Of a stretch of DNA of 64,000 nucleotides, positions 27,092 to 35,519 are shown piece after piece. The stretch comes from Herbidospora daliensis (GTDB lineage Bacteria > Actinomycetota > Actinomycetes > Streptosporangiales > Streptosporangiaceae): NCBI RefSeq assembly GCF_001570585.1, contig NZ_BBXF01000003.1, positions 1,073,046 through 1,137,045 of the forward strand, read 5' to 3'. Position 1 is the first letter of the stretch; each line of letters starts with the position of its first letter. A program made the position numbers and the translations under genes. The notes under the pieces are model-generated. The model saw only the letters and a list, made by a program, of their open reading frames with translations. It ran no database searches and was not told where the DNA came from.

Positions 27092-28480
27092 GTGATCACC
27101 GGTGACGGCCTCCTCGGCCCGGCCTGGTCCGGCACCCCGATCGACGGGGCGACCGCCGACACGGCCGTCCTCCGCGCCCTGGTGGACGCGGAGGCGGCCC
27201 TGGCCCGCGCCCAGAACCGCCCCGACCTGGCCGCCGCCATCGAGTCGGCGGCCGGGACGCTCGACCACAGCGGGGGGAACCCCGTGATTCCGCTGGTCAA
27301 GGCGTTGCCCGAGGGTGCTCATGACGGGGCGACGAGCCAGGACGTCATGGACACCGGGCTCATGCTGGTCGCGGCGCGGGCGCGGCGGCTGATCCTGCTC
27401 GACCTCGCCTCGGCCGCCGGGGCGCTGGCCGGGCTGGCCCGGGAGTACCGGGACACCCCGATGCCCGGCCGCACCCTCACCCAGCACGCCGTGCCGACCA
27501 CGTTCGGACTGAAGGCGGCCGGGTGGCGGTCGCTGGTGCTCGACGCCCACGAGCGGCTCGGCGCGGTGACCCTGCCCGCGCAGCTCGGCGGCGCCGGGGG
27601 CACCCTGGCCACGCTCTCGGTCCCGCTCATGGAGCGGTTCGCCCGGGAGACCGGCCTCGCGGCGCCGCTGCTGCCCTGGCACGTGCTGCGCACCCCGGTC
27701 GCCGACCTCGCCGGGGCGCTGGCCTTCTGCTGCGGCGCGCTCGGCAAGATCGCGGCCGACGTCCTGGTGTCGTCGCGCACCGAGATCGGCGAGGTCACCG
27801 AGGGCTCGGGCGGCGGCTCGTCGGCGATGCCGCACAAGAGCAACCCCGTCCACGCCACCCTGATCGCCGCCTGCGCCCGCCAGGCCCCGGCACTGGCCGC
27901 CACCCTCTACGGCGCGATGGCCGCCGAGGACGAACGCCCCGCCGGGGCATGGCACGCCGAATGGGAACCCCTGCGCACCCTGCTGCGCCTGGCCGGGGGA
28001 GCGGCCCACCACACGGCCACGCTCGCGGGCGGCCTGCGGGTCCACCCGGCGCGGATGCGGGAGAACCTGTCGCTCACGGGCGGCCTGATCGTGGCCGAAC
28101 GCGTCATGGGCGAGTTGTCCCGCCAGATCGGGAGGAAGGCGGCGCGGGACCTCCTCGAAACCGCCTCCCGCGACGCGGCCCGCCTCCGCATGCCACTCCG
28201 CCAGGCTTTCGAACTCGCCTGCGCGAATGCCGAAATATCCGTCGAAATAGACGGGTCACCCGTGATCCATCCCGACCCGGAGAACGAAAAAGAAGAGCGC
28301 CCGGATGCGTCTGCGGGCTCCATCCGGTTCGAGTCCGCGGACGAAGGGCCGGGGCGGGTGATTCGTCTCGAATCCGGGCTTTTCGAGCCGACCGGCTATT
28401 CCGGTGCGGCGGGGGAACTCGTCGATCGAGCTCTCGACCGTCCCCTCAAGGAGATCGCCGATGTTGAACTTCCGCGTTGA
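27092..28480 (+). CDS. pcaB: 3-carboxy-cis,cis-muconate cycloisomerase with an odd C-terminal insert
   Basis: 462 residues of the fumarase/aspartase superfamily. It has the catalytic loop GSSAMPHKSNPVHA (about 247-260), the N-terminal ARAQ region, and the conserved GATSQDVMDT and TLTQHAVPTTFG. It converts 3-carboxymuconate to 4-carboxymuconolactone. Between ANAEISVEI (about 383) and FEPTGYSGAAGELVDRAL (about 430) is an acidic, Glu/Asp/Pro-rich segment (PDPENEKEERPDAS...) with less GC-biased codons; the family normally has only a short loop there. GTG start with CGGAGG 7 nt upstream. The 3' end overlaps pcaL by 20 bp. Confidence 0.9.
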   Translation: MITGDGLLGPAWSGTPIDGATADTAVLRALVDAEAALARAQNRPDLAAAIESAAGTLDHSGGNPVIPLVKALPEGAHDGATSQDVMDTGLMLVAARARRLILLDLASAAGALAGLAREYRDTPMPGRTLTQHAVPTTFGLKAAGWRSLVLDAHERLGAVTLPAQLGGAGGTLATLSVPLMERFARETGLAAPLLPWHVLRTPVADLAGALAFCCGALGKIAADVLVSSRTEIGEVTEGSGGGSSAMPHKSNPVHATLIAACARQAPALAATLYGAMAAEDERPAGAWHAEWEPLRTLLRLAGGAAHHTATLAGGLRVHPARMRENLSLTGGLIVAERVMGELSRQIGRKAARDLLETASRDAARLRMPLRQAFELACANAEISVEIDGSPVIHPDPENEKEERPDASAGSIRFESADEGPGRVIRLESGLFEPTGYSGAAGELVDRALDRPLKEIADVELPR

Positions 28481-29561
28481 CGGGCCCGCGCACGCGCCCG
28501 CGCTGATCCTCGGGCCGTCTCTGGGCACCTCGCTCCGGGTCTGGGACGCCCCGGCCGCCGCCCTGTCGCGGCACTTCAAGGTCGTCCGGTACGACCTTCC
28601 CGGCCACGGCGCCTCGAAGGTCGTCCAGGGGGCGGCCTCGATGGAGTCGCTGGCCGCGCTCGTCGCCGGGGTCGCCGACGCCGCGGGGGCGGACGCCTTC
28701 CACTACGCCGGGATCTCCCTGGGCGGCGCGATCGGCGCGTGGCTGGCGCTGCGGCACCCCGACCGGGTGCTCTCGCTGACGATGGTCTGCTCGGCCGCCA
28801 AGTTCGGCACCGAGGAGAGCTGGCACGAACGTTCCGCGCTGGTCCGCAACCAGGGCACCCGGGCGATCGCCGACCTCGCGTGGGGGCGCTGGTTCACCCC
28901 GGACGCCGACAAGGCCGCCGGGCAGGCCATGATCGACGACCTGCTGGCCGCCGCCGACGAGGGCTACGCCGAGTGCTGCGAGGCCCTCGCGGGCTACGAC
29001 GTCCGGGCCGAGCTCCCGGCCATCACGGCCCCGACCCTCGTCATCGCCGGCCGCGACGACCCGGCCGTCCCCCCGGCGGTCGCGCGGGAACTGGCCGACG
29101 GCATCCCCGGCGCGGCCCTGCACGAGCTCCCCGGCGCCGCCCACCTGGCCCCGGTCGAGCGGCCCGACGCCGTCGTGGCGGCCATGCGCGCCCACCTGCC
29201 CCAGACCGACGGCATGACGGTGCGCCGCGCCGTGCTCGGCGACGACCACGTCGACCGGGCCGTGGCGAACACCACCGGCTTCACCGCCGACTTCCAGGAC
29301 CTCATCACCCGCTACGCCTGGGGCGAGATCTGGACCCGCCCGGGTCTCGACCGGAAGACCCGCAGCTGCGTCACCCTCACCGCGCTGGTCGCGGGCGGCC
29401 ACCTCGACGAGCTGGCCATGCACGTCCGGGCCGCGATCCGCAACGGACTCACGCCCGACGAGATCAAGGAAGTCCTCCTCCAGACCGCGATCTACTGCGG
29501 CGTCCCGGCCGCCAACGCCGCCTTCGCCGTCGCCCAACGTACGCTAGGGAGCCTGGAATGA
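28461..29561 (+). CDS. pcaL: Fused 3-oxoadipate enol-lactonase / 4-carboxymuconolactone decarboxylase
   Basis: 366 residues joining two enzymes. Residues 1-255 are an alpha/beta hydrolase (PcaD part), with nucleophile motif AGISLGGAIG, Asp in IAGRDDPAVP and His in PGAAHLAPVE. Residues about 260-366 are the PcaC decarboxylase (ITRYAWGEIWTRPGLDRKTR, CGVPAANAAF). The fusion is the actinobacterial pcaL arrangement and takes 4-carboxymuconolactone to 3-oxoadipate. The ATG at 28461 has AAGGAG 7 nt upstream; the longer frame from 28404 belongs to pcaB sequence. Confidence 0.93.
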   Translation: MLNFRVDGPAHAPALILGPSLGTSLRVWDAPAAALSRHFKVVRYDLPGHGASKVVQGAASMESLAALVAGVADAAGADAFHYAGISLGGAIGAWLALRHPDRVLSLTMVCSAAKFGTEESWHERSALVRNQGTRAIADLAWGRWFTPDADKAAGQAMIDDLLAAADEGYAECCEALAGYDVRAELPAITAPTLVIAGRDDPAVPPAVARELADGIPGAALHELPGAAHLAPVERPDAVVAAMRAHLPQTDGMTVRRAVLGDDHVDRAVANTTGFTADFQDLITRYAWGEIWTRPGLDRKTRSCVTLTALVAGGHLDELAMHVRAAIRNGLTPDEIKEVLLQTAIYCGVPAANAAFAVAQRTLGSLE

Positions 29562-30709
29562 CCCACACCACGGTCGCGATCATCGGCGGCGGCCCGGCGG
29601 GCCTGCTGCTGGCCCGGATGCTGCACAACGCCGGGATCGACTCCGTCGTGCTGGAGAGCCGCGACCGCGCCTACGTCGAGCAGCGCCAGCGGGCCGGCAT
29701 GCTCGAACAGGGCACCGTCGACGCGCTGCGCGAGTGCGGCGCCGGCGCGCGCATGGACCGCGAGGGGCTCCCGCACAACGGCATCGAGCTGCGCTTCGAC
29801 CGGCGCGCCCACCGCCTCGACTTCCCGGCCCTGACCGGCGGCAGCACCGTCATGATCTACGCCCAGACCGAGATCGTGAAGGACCTGGTCGCCCTCCAGC
29901 TCGACGAGGGCGGCCCGCTGCTGTTCGAGGCCCAGGCGACCGCCATCGGCGACGGCTACGTGACGTACCGGCACGAGGGCCAGGAGAAGACCCTGACCTG
30001 CGACTTCATCGTGGGGGCCGACGGCTTCCACGGCATCTCGCGGGCCGCCGTGCCGTCGGGCCGGGTCTACGAGGCCGACTACCCCTACTCGTGGCTCGGC
30101 GTGCTGGCCGACGTCGCCCCCTCGACCGACGAGCTCATCTACGCCCACTCGCCGCGCGGCTTCGCGCTGCACAGCATGCGCTCCCCGACGGTCAGCCGCC
30201 TCTACCTCCAGGTGCCCAACGACACCGACCCCGCCGACTGGGGCGACGAGCAGATCTGGGACGAACTCGACCTGCGGTTCGCGATCGACGGCGACTGGAA
30301 GCTGGCCCGGGGGCCGATCACCGCCAAGGCCGTCACCCCGATGCGCAGCTTCGTCACCGAGCCGATGCGCCACGGCCGGCTGTTCCTGGCCGGGGACGCC
30401 GCCCACATCGTGCCGCCGACGGGCGCCAAGGGCCTCAACCTGGCCGTCGCCGACGTGGTGGTGCTGGCGCGGGCGCTGGAGCACTGGCGGCGTACCGGGA
30501 AGGAGGACCTGCTCGCCGACTACGGCGACATCTGCCTGCGGCGCGTCTGGCGGGCCGAGCACTTCTCCTGGTTCATGACCACGATGCTGCACCTGGCGCC
30601 CGGCCAGTCCGACTACGACACCCGGCTCCAGCTGGCCCAGCTCCACCGCATCGCGACCTCCGAGGCCGCGGCGGCGGAGCTGGCGCTCAACTACACCGGG
30701 ACGGTGTGA
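29558..30709 (+). CDS. pobA: 4-hydroxybenzoate 3-monooxygenase
   Basis: 383 residues, class A flavin monooxygenase. It has the FAD motif IIGGGPAGLLLARML (7-21), the conserved ESRDRAYVEQRQRAGMLEQ, the DG motif GADGFHGISRAAVP, and the second FAD motif GRLFLAGDAAHIVPPTGAKGLNLA. It hydroxylates 4-hydroxybenzoate to protocatechuate, feeding PcaHG. Last gene of the operon; the start overlaps the pcaL stop as ATGA. It is followed 3 bp later by a convergent methyltransferase gene. Confidence 0.95.
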   Translation: MTHTTVAIIGGGPAGLLLARMLHNAGIDSVVLESRDRAYVEQRQRAGMLEQGTVDALRECGAGARMDREGLPHNGIELRFDRRAHRLDFPALTGGSTVMIYAQTEIVKDLVALQLDEGGPLLFEAQATAIGDGYVTYRHEGQEKTLTCDFIVGADGFHGISRAAVPSGRVYEADYPYSWLGVLADVAPSTDELIYAHSPRGFALHSMRSPTVSRLYLQVPNDTDPADWGDEQIWDELDLRFAIDGDWKLARGPITAKAVTPMRSFVTEPMRHGRLFLAGDAAHIVPPTGAKGLNLAVADVVVLARALEHWRRTGKEDLLADYGDICLRRVWRAEHFSWFMTTMLHLAPGQSDYDTRLQLAQLHRIATSEAAAAELALNYTGTV

Positions 30710-30712
30710 CGA

Positions 30713-31477
30713 CTACGGCAGGAACGCGCACAGCAGCCGGTCGTCGCCCTCCTGCCACACCGTGCCGATCTCGGCGAAGCCCGCCTTGGCCAGCGCGGTC
30801 ACGTGGGTCTCCAGGCGCAGCGACTCCGAGCCGTGGTGCGCGGCCATCTCGCGGCGCTTCTCGCGGTCGGCGTGCAGGCCGGTCAGGACGGGGTCCCGCT
30901 CGACCGCCGCCCACCAGTCGGCCCAGTTCTCCGGGCGTCCCTGGGGAAAACGCCGGTCGGTGGCGCGGCCGGCCAGGGCGCGCTCGAGGACGGCCAGGCG
31001 GCTGCCGTCGGGCGAGGCCATCTGGTCGCCGTTGAGGAAGATGCCACCCGGCCGCAGCACCGTGGACAGCTCCCCGTAGAGGTCGGTCAGGGGCCCTTCC
31101 GGGAGCCAGTGGAGCGCGGTCGTGCTGACCGCGGCGTCAGCGAGGCGGGGGAGCTCCGCCGCCGCGCTCCACCCCGGGGTGCGCAGGTCGGCGTCCACGA
31201 ACCGGAGCCCGTCGTAGGCGGCCTGGCCGAGCGCCGTCAGCAGCGGGTCGGTGTCGAAGCCGATCACGGTCGCCCGTGGCAGCCGCTTTTTCAGCCGGAC
31301 GCCGAGCGACCCGGGCCCGCAGCCGAGGTCCAGCACGATCGGGTCGGGCCGGCCGGCCGACTCGACCACGGCGTCGATCAGGGTCGCGAAGCGCTCCTCG
31401 CGGGCGGGGTGGTAGCCCTCCTGCTGGCGGTCCCAGCGGTCGAGCCACTGCTTGGCGTGCTCGCGGGTGAGTGTCAC
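30713..31477 (-). CDS. Class I SAM-dependent methyltransferase
   Basis: 254 residues. The SAM-binding motif I is VLDLGCGPGSLGVRL (about 48-62); motif II is GFDTDPLL; the post-motif is ADAAVSTTALHWLPE; then LRPGGIFLNGD. This matches the trans-aconitate methyltransferase / UbiE-like group, with unknown substrate. GTG start at 31477 with AAGGGAGAC upstream. Divergent from the CGNR regulator, with GTAACTG repeats in the shared control region. Confidence 0.88.
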   Translation of the reverse strand: MTLTREHAKQWLDRWDRQQEGYHPAREERFATLIDAVVESAGRPDPIVLDLGCGPGSLGVRLKKRLPRATVIGFDTDPLLTALGQAAYDGLRFVDADLRTPGWSAAAELPRLADAAVSTTALHWLPEGPLTDLYGELSTVLRPGGIFLNGDQMASPDGSRLAVLERALAGRATDRRFPQGRPENWADWWAAVERDPVLTGLHADREKRREMAAHHGSESLRLETHVTALAKAGFAEIGTVWQEGDDRLLCAFLP

Positions 31478-31490
31478 GGTCGTCTCCCTT

Positions 31491-31543
31491 GTAACTGTCG
31501 TCTAGGCTTGTGGCAGTTACCGTAATCATGAAGGGCGTAACTG
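31491..31543. promoter_or_regulatory. Three GTAACTG half-sites in a divergent promoter
   Basis: GTAACTG at 31491-31497, its inverted copy CAGTTAC at 31514-31520, and a third direct copy at 31537-31543. They span the region between the methyltransferase and the CGNR regulator and probably bind that regulator. Confidence 0.6.
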
Positions 31544-32091
31544 GTCAAGTGAACTTCAACAGTCACACCGACGCCGTCGTGGCCATGTTCGTGACCGTGG
31601 TGAACGTGCTGACCCCGGGCGAGCGCCGGGGACGGCCCTACGCGGTGCCGTCGGGCCCCGAGCTGACCGCGGAGGTCGCCGCGGCGCTGCGCGAGCGGGG
31701 AGAGCTGTCGGAGGCCGACGTGGCCGAGCTGGCGGGCTACGCGGCCGACCTGCGCGCGGCCTTCTCCGGCGACCACGACCACGCCTGCACGGTGATCAAC
31801 CGGGTGCTCGACGCCACCGACGCCCGCCCCCACCTCAGCGGCCACGACGGCGAGCCCTGGCATCTCCACTTCCACGGCACGACCGGCACCTGGGCCGCCA
31901 ACTGGGTGGCGTCGGGGGCCACCGCGCTGGCGATCGTGCTGGGCGGGGAGTTCCACGACCGCCTGGGGGTCTGCACGGCCGACCGCTGCGACCGCGTCTT
32001 CGTGGACGTCTCCCGCAACGGCACCCGCCGCTTCTGCTCCACGGCGTGCCAAAATCGTACGAAAACCGCTGCTTTTCGGGCCAGAGTGTGA
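31528..32091 (+). CDS. CGNR zinc-finger (ABATE-domain) regulator
   Basis: About 187 residues. The N-terminal part starts FNSHTDAVVAMFVTVVNVLTPGERRGRPY. The C-terminal CGNR-type zinc finger follows (CTADRCDRVFVDVSRNGTRRFCSTACQNRTKTAAFRAR), with four Cys in C-x4-C...C-x3-C spacing. The family is thought to bind DNA. The start is uncertain: ATG 31528, GTG 31510 or GTG 31549, which begins right at the conserved FNSHT motif. It probably regulates itself and the divergent methyltransferase through the GTAACTG sites. Confidence 0.82.
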   Translation: MKGVTGQVNFNSHTDAVVAMFVTVVNVLTPGERRGRPYAVPSGPELTAEVAAALRERGELSEADVAELAGYAADLRAAFSGDHDHACTVINRVLDATDARPHLSGHDGEPWHLHFHGTTGTWAANWVASGATALAIVLGGEFHDRLGVCTADRCDRVFVDVSRNGTRRFCSTACQNRTKTAAFRARV

Positions 32092-32123
32092 CTTTTCGTC
32101 ATTCCGACGGGGTAACGACGACA

Positions 32124-32150
32124 GGAACGTTCCGAAAAGGGCGATACCGT
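32124..32150 (+). promoter_or_regulatory. Palindrome and leaderless -10 box of ppx
   Basis: GGAACGTTCC (32124-32133) is a perfect palindrome. TACCGT (32145-32150) lies 7 nt before ATG 32158, the distance expected for a leaderless transcript. Confidence 0.5.
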
Positions 32151-32157
32151 CATGAGC

Positions 32158-33102
32158 ATGCGACTAGGTGTCCTCGACGTGGGTTCCAACACGGTGCATC
32201 TCCTCGTGATGGACGCACACCGGGGGGCCCGGCCCCAGCCGGCGTTCTCCCACAAGGTCGACATGAGACTCGCCGAACACATCGACGACCACCGCCTCTC
32301 CGAAGAGGGGGCCGCCCGGCTCCGCGACTTCGTCGAGGAGGCCCTGCGCTTCGCCGAGGACAAGGGTTGTGAGGACCTGGTGGCCTTCGCCACCTCCGCC
32401 GTCCGCGAGGCCCGCAACGGCGAAGAGGTGCTGGCCGAGATCAAGGGCCAGACCCAGGTCGACATCCAGGTCCTCTCCGGCGCCGAGGAGGCCCGGCTGA
32501 CGTTCCTGGCCGTCCGGCGCTGGTACGGCTGGTCGTCGGGCCGCCTGCTGGTGCTCGACATCGGCGGGGGCTCCCTGGAGATCGCCTCCGGCATCGACGA
32601 GGCCCCCGACGCGGCCGTCTCGCTGCCCCTGGGGGCCGGGCGGCTGACCCGCGACTGGTTCACCGAGGACCCGCCCACCCCCGAGGAGATCCGCGCCCTG
32701 CGCCGCCACATCCGGACCGAGATCGGCCGCCGCGTCGGCGACGTCACCCGCTACGGCCCGCCCGACCACGCCGTGGCGACGTCCAAGACCTTCAAGCAGC
32801 TGGCCAGGATGGCCGGGGCCGCGCCGTCGAGCGAGGGCCCCTACATCCGCCGCAACCTCAGCCACGAGGCCGTCTCGACGTGGGCGGCCCGGATGGGCGA
32901 GATGTCGGCCGACCGCCGGGCCGCCCTGCCGGGGGTGTCGGCCGGCCGGGCCGGGCAGTTGCTGGCGGGCGCACTCGTGGCGGATGCGACGATGGACCTG
33001 TTCCAGGTGCCGGCGCTGGAGATCTGCCCCTGGGCGCTGCGCGAGGGTGTGATCTTCCGGCGGCTGGACGTCCTGGGGGGTTCGGACCTCGCCCCCGAGT
33101 AA
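32158..33102 (+). CDS. ppx: Exopolyphosphatase, Ppx/GppA family
   Basis: 314 residues. [19 protein letters not shown] is the phosphate-binding N-terminal signature of the ASKHA-fold Ppx/GppA family. [29 protein letters not shown] and [10 protein letters not shown] are the other active-site loops. It hydrolyses inorganic polyphosphate and/or pppGpp in the cytosol. The length matches the short actinobacterial Ppx without a C-terminal HD domain. Start at ATG 32158 is preferred over 32152 because of the leaderless -10 spacing and family N-terminus. Confidence 0.9.
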   Translation: MRLGVLDVGSNTVHLLVMDAHRGARPQPAFSHKVDMRLAEHIDDHRLSEEGAARLRDFVEEALRFAEDKGCEDLVAFATSAVREARNGEEVLAEIKGQTQVDIQVLSGAEEARLTFLAVRRWYGWSSGRLLVLDIGGGSLEIASGIDEAPDAAVSLPLGAGRLTRDWFTEDPPTPEEIRALRRHIRTEIGRRVGDVTRYGPPDHAVATSKTFKQLARMAGAAPSSEGPYIRRNLSHEAVSTWAARMGEMSADRRAALPGVSAGRAGQLLAGALVADATMDLFQVPALEICPWALREGVIFRRLDVLGGSDLAPE

Positions 33103-33137
33103 GGAATGAGAATGGTCATACCGGGCAAAACGGCCGC

Positions 33138-33446
33138 ATGATCGAGCTACTGGGTGTCGCCGCCATGCTCGCATCGATCCTGGCGATGGCGATCGCGGCC
33201 CTTTTCATCATCTCCGTCCTGATGCTGGTGGGATTGGCCCTCATGGCATTGAGTACGAAGTTGCCCGTCCGACGCCACAATCGGGAAATATCCGGAAACC
33301 ACTTAGAGGCTCCGGAAAACAGTAGGTTCTGGGGGAGCAGACCTGACAGGAGACCCCGTGACCAACCCCCGGATCGACACGACCGTCCCCCATTCGGCCC
33401 GGATGTGGAACTACTGGCTGGGCGGCAAAGACCACTACGAGGTTGA
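33138..33446 (+). CDS. Possible small membrane protein (doubtful)
   Basis: 102-residue frame beginning MIELLGVAAMLASILAMAIAALFIISVLMLV. It has one or two strongly hydrophobic helices and then a basic, Pro/Arg-rich tail. The last 89 bp overlap the DUF574 methyltransferase start in another frame, so at least the tail is probably not selected. No RBS stands out. It could be a genuine small membrane protein whose 3' part has degenerated, or chance. Confidence 0.3.
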   Translation: MIELLGVAAMLASILAMAIAALFIISVLMLVGLALMALSTKLPVRRHNREISGNHLEAPENSRFWGSRPDRRPRDQPPDRHDRPPFGPDVELLAGRQRPLRG

Positions 33447-34146
33447 CCGGGTCGCCGGAGACCAGTTCGCCGCGTCGTTCCCCGACATCGTGGCGATCGC
33501 CCGGCTCTCGCGTTACCTGCTGTCGCGGATCGTCCGCCACGTCAGCGCCGAGGGCGTCAGCCAGTTCCTCGACGTCGGCACCGGCCTGCCGACCGTCGAC
33601 AACACCCACGACCTGGCCCAGCGCATCAACCCCGAGGCCCGCGTCGTGTACGTCGACAACGACCCCCTCGTGCTCTCCCACGCGCGCGCCCTGCTCGTCG
33701 GCACCCGCGAGGGCGTGACCGACTACATGGACGCCGACCTGCGCGACCCCGCCCGCATCCTGGCCGGGGCCGCCAAGTCGCTCGACTTCGACCGCCCCGT
33801 GGCGCTGATGCTGATGGGCATCCTCGGCTACGTGGGCCCCGACGAGGGCGCCTACGACATCGTCCGCACCCTGATGGAGCCGCTGCCCTCCGGCAGCTAC
33901 CTGGCCGTCTGGGACGGCTCCAACGTCGTGACGGGCGAGGCCCTCGACAAGGCCCAGGACGACCTCAACGAGGGCCCGGGAGCGCCGTACACGCTGCGGA
34001 ACCACGAGGAGTTCAGCCGCTTCTTCGACGGCTTCGACCTGGTCGAGCCGGGCGTTGTGCCGATCACCCAGTGGCGCCCCGACCCCGACCCCTTCGGCCC
34101 GCCGTCACCGGTCGACGCCCTGGTCGGGGTGGCCCGCAAACCCTAG
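33358..34146 (+). CDS. DUF574 (SAM-dependent) methyltransferase
   Basis: 262 residues. The hallmark actinobacterial S-adenosylmethionine methyltransferase N-terminus is present (IDTTVPHSARMWNYWLGGKDHYEVD). The SAM pocket follows: FLDVGTGLPTVDNTHDLAQ, VVYVDNDPLVLSHARALL. The family is greatly expanded in actinomycetes and its substrates are mostly unknown. GTG start with CAGGAGA 5 nt before. Its stop overlaps the convergent XRE-DUF5753 gene by a few bases; these two families are often neighbours. Confidence 0.9.
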   Translation: MTNPRIDTTVPHSARMWNYWLGGKDHYEVDRVAGDQFAASFPDIVAIARLSRYLLSRIVRHVSAEGVSQFLDVGTGLPTVDNTHDLAQRINPEARVVYVDNDPLVLSHARALLVGTREGVTDYMDADLRDPARILAGAAKSLDFDRPVALMLMGILGYVGPDEGAYDIVRTLMEPLPSGSYLAVWDGSNVVTGEALDKAQDDLNEGPGAPYTLRNHEEFSRFFDGFDLVEPGVVPITQWRPDPDPFGPPSPVDALVGVARKP

Positions 34147-35027
34147 AGGTCGGCCATGCAGCGCCGCAGGATCCCGCTCGTCGCGGTGGCCGGCTCCGCC
34201 TCGGTGCCGGCCTCGTTGAGCAGGTGCAGATACGGCTGCACCTCGTGGTCCTTGGTCAGGTACTGCGCGTCGCCGAGCCGCTCCAGGTAGATCACGTCGG
34301 GCAGGGCGCCCCCCGCCAGCCGCAGCAGGGTGACCGGGCCGATGCCGCGCGAGACGTAGCCCGAGTCGAGCGGGACGATCTGGACGGTCACGTTCGGCAG
34401 CCGGCTCATCTCGTCGAGGTGGCGCAGCTGCTCCCGCATCACGGCCGGGCCGCCGATGGTGCGGCGCAGGGCCGCCTCGTCGACGACCGCCCACAGTTTC
34501 ACCGGGGAGGTGCCGACCAGGATGCGCTGCCGCCGCATGCGCAGCTCGACGCGCTTGGCCACCTGGTCTTCGTCGTAGACGCGGTGGGCGTGGGAGACGA
34601 CCGCGCGGGCGTAGCCGGGGGTCTGGAGGAGGCCGGGGACGAACTGGACCTCGTACGTGCGGATCAGCGCCGCGTCCTGCTCCAGGCCGAGGCACGGCTC
34701 GAACCAGTCGGGCACGACCTCGCGCAGCGGATGCCACCAGCTGGGCTCGTTGGCCCGTCGGGCCAGGATCATGATCGCCGACCGTTCCCTGTCGTCGGTG
34801 ACGCCGTAGAGGGTGAGCAGGTCGGCCACGTCGCGGGGCTTGAAGGTGGCCTGGCCCGTCTCCATGCGGCTGATCTTCGAGGCGGAGGCGCGGATGGCGA
34901 AGCCGGCGTCCTCCCGGGTGATCCGCCGCGTCTCCCGCAGTTCCCGCAACTGGGCGCCGACGAGCATGCGGAGCGCGGTCGGGCCGGAGGTGCGGACATC
35001 CTCGCCGGCTCCGTGGACAGGCGGCAT
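34143..35027 (-). CDS. XRE HTH regulator with DUF5753 domain
   Basis: About 294 residues. The N-terminal Cro/C1-type HTH is RELRETRRITREDAGFAIRASASKISRMETG (about 27-58). The C-terminal DUF5753 domain has IRTYEVQFVPGLLQTPGYARAV, a middle GTSPVKLWAVVDEAALRR, and PNVTVQIVPLDSG. This is the Scr1-like family, usually paired with a small DUF397 protein, but no DUF397 gene is seen here. ATG 35027 is chosen; the frame is open to GTG 35096 through a low-complexity stretch. It probably binds the palindrome at 35104. Confidence 0.85.
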   Translation of the reverse strand: MPPVHGAGEDVRTSGPTALRMLVGAQLRELRETRRITREDAGFAIRASASKISRMETGQATFKPRDVADLLTLYGVTDDRERSAIMILARRANEPSWWHPLREVVPDWFEPCLGLEQDAALIRTYEVQFVPGLLQTPGYARAVVSHAHRVYDEDQVAKRVELRMRRQRILVGTSPVKLWAVVDEAALRRTIGGPAVMREQLRHLDEMSRLPNVTVQIVPLDSGYVSRGIGPVTLLRLAGGALPDVIYLERLGDAQYLTKDHEVQPYLHLLNEAGTEAEPATATSGILRRCMADL

Positions 35028-35103
35028 CGCTGGTTGTTCCCCCAGAGGCTGGCCGGGCACGAACGGACCCGGCGATAGTGCCATGCCGGGCGTCACTCAG
35101 TAT

Positions 35104-35116
35104 GACATTTCATGTC
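35104..35116. promoter_or_regulatory. GACAT-TTC-ATGTC palindrome
   Basis: Exact 5-bp inverted repeats with a 3-bp spacer in the AT-rich promoter of the XRE-DUF5753 gene. It is probably its own operator. Confidence 0.5.
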
Positions 35117-35261
35117 TTTTTCAGGACGTGTCGGTAAATCGCCGGAGAGATACCCGATGAATAGGGAGAAAGGGCCGGAAGAATGGGGGGTTTCCGGCGG
35201 CTCATCCGGGAAGCCGGGCGGGGAGATCCGGTCTATGCGGGACGCCCGGAAAGGCCCCGGA

Positions 35262-35393
35262 TCACTCGCGCTCTTCGGTGAGGGCTTCCAGCATCTCGGT
35301 GAGATGGGCGACCTGCGTCTCCAGCCCCCGGACCCGCGCTTCGAGCTCCGCGACTGTCACCTGCTGGTACGCGCTGGCGATCTGCCTGCTCAT
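35262..35393 (-). CDS. 43-residue coiled-coil microprotein
   Basis: Starts MSRQIASAYQQVTVAELEARV and continues as one heptad-patterned helix (Leu/Val/Ala at a/d positions) ending LTEEE-like. A perfect GGAGG lies 5 nt before the ATG at 35393, which strongly favours it as a real gene despite its size. It should form a coiled-coil dimer or partner helix. No family recognised. A longer frame from 35444 exists, but the RBS fits only the short form. Confidence 0.6.
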   Translation of the reverse strand: MSRQIASAYQQVTVAELEARVRGLETQVAHLTEMLEALTEERE

Positions 35394-35519
35394 GGTGCCT
35401 CCGGCGGGCGGAATATCGACTCGCACGCCGGACGGCGCGCACATTCATCGTTCACTTCCCTGTATATCCCGCTTCGCACCTAGGGAGGGCAAAGTCTCCC
35501 GGCGCAGTAACCTGCGAGG

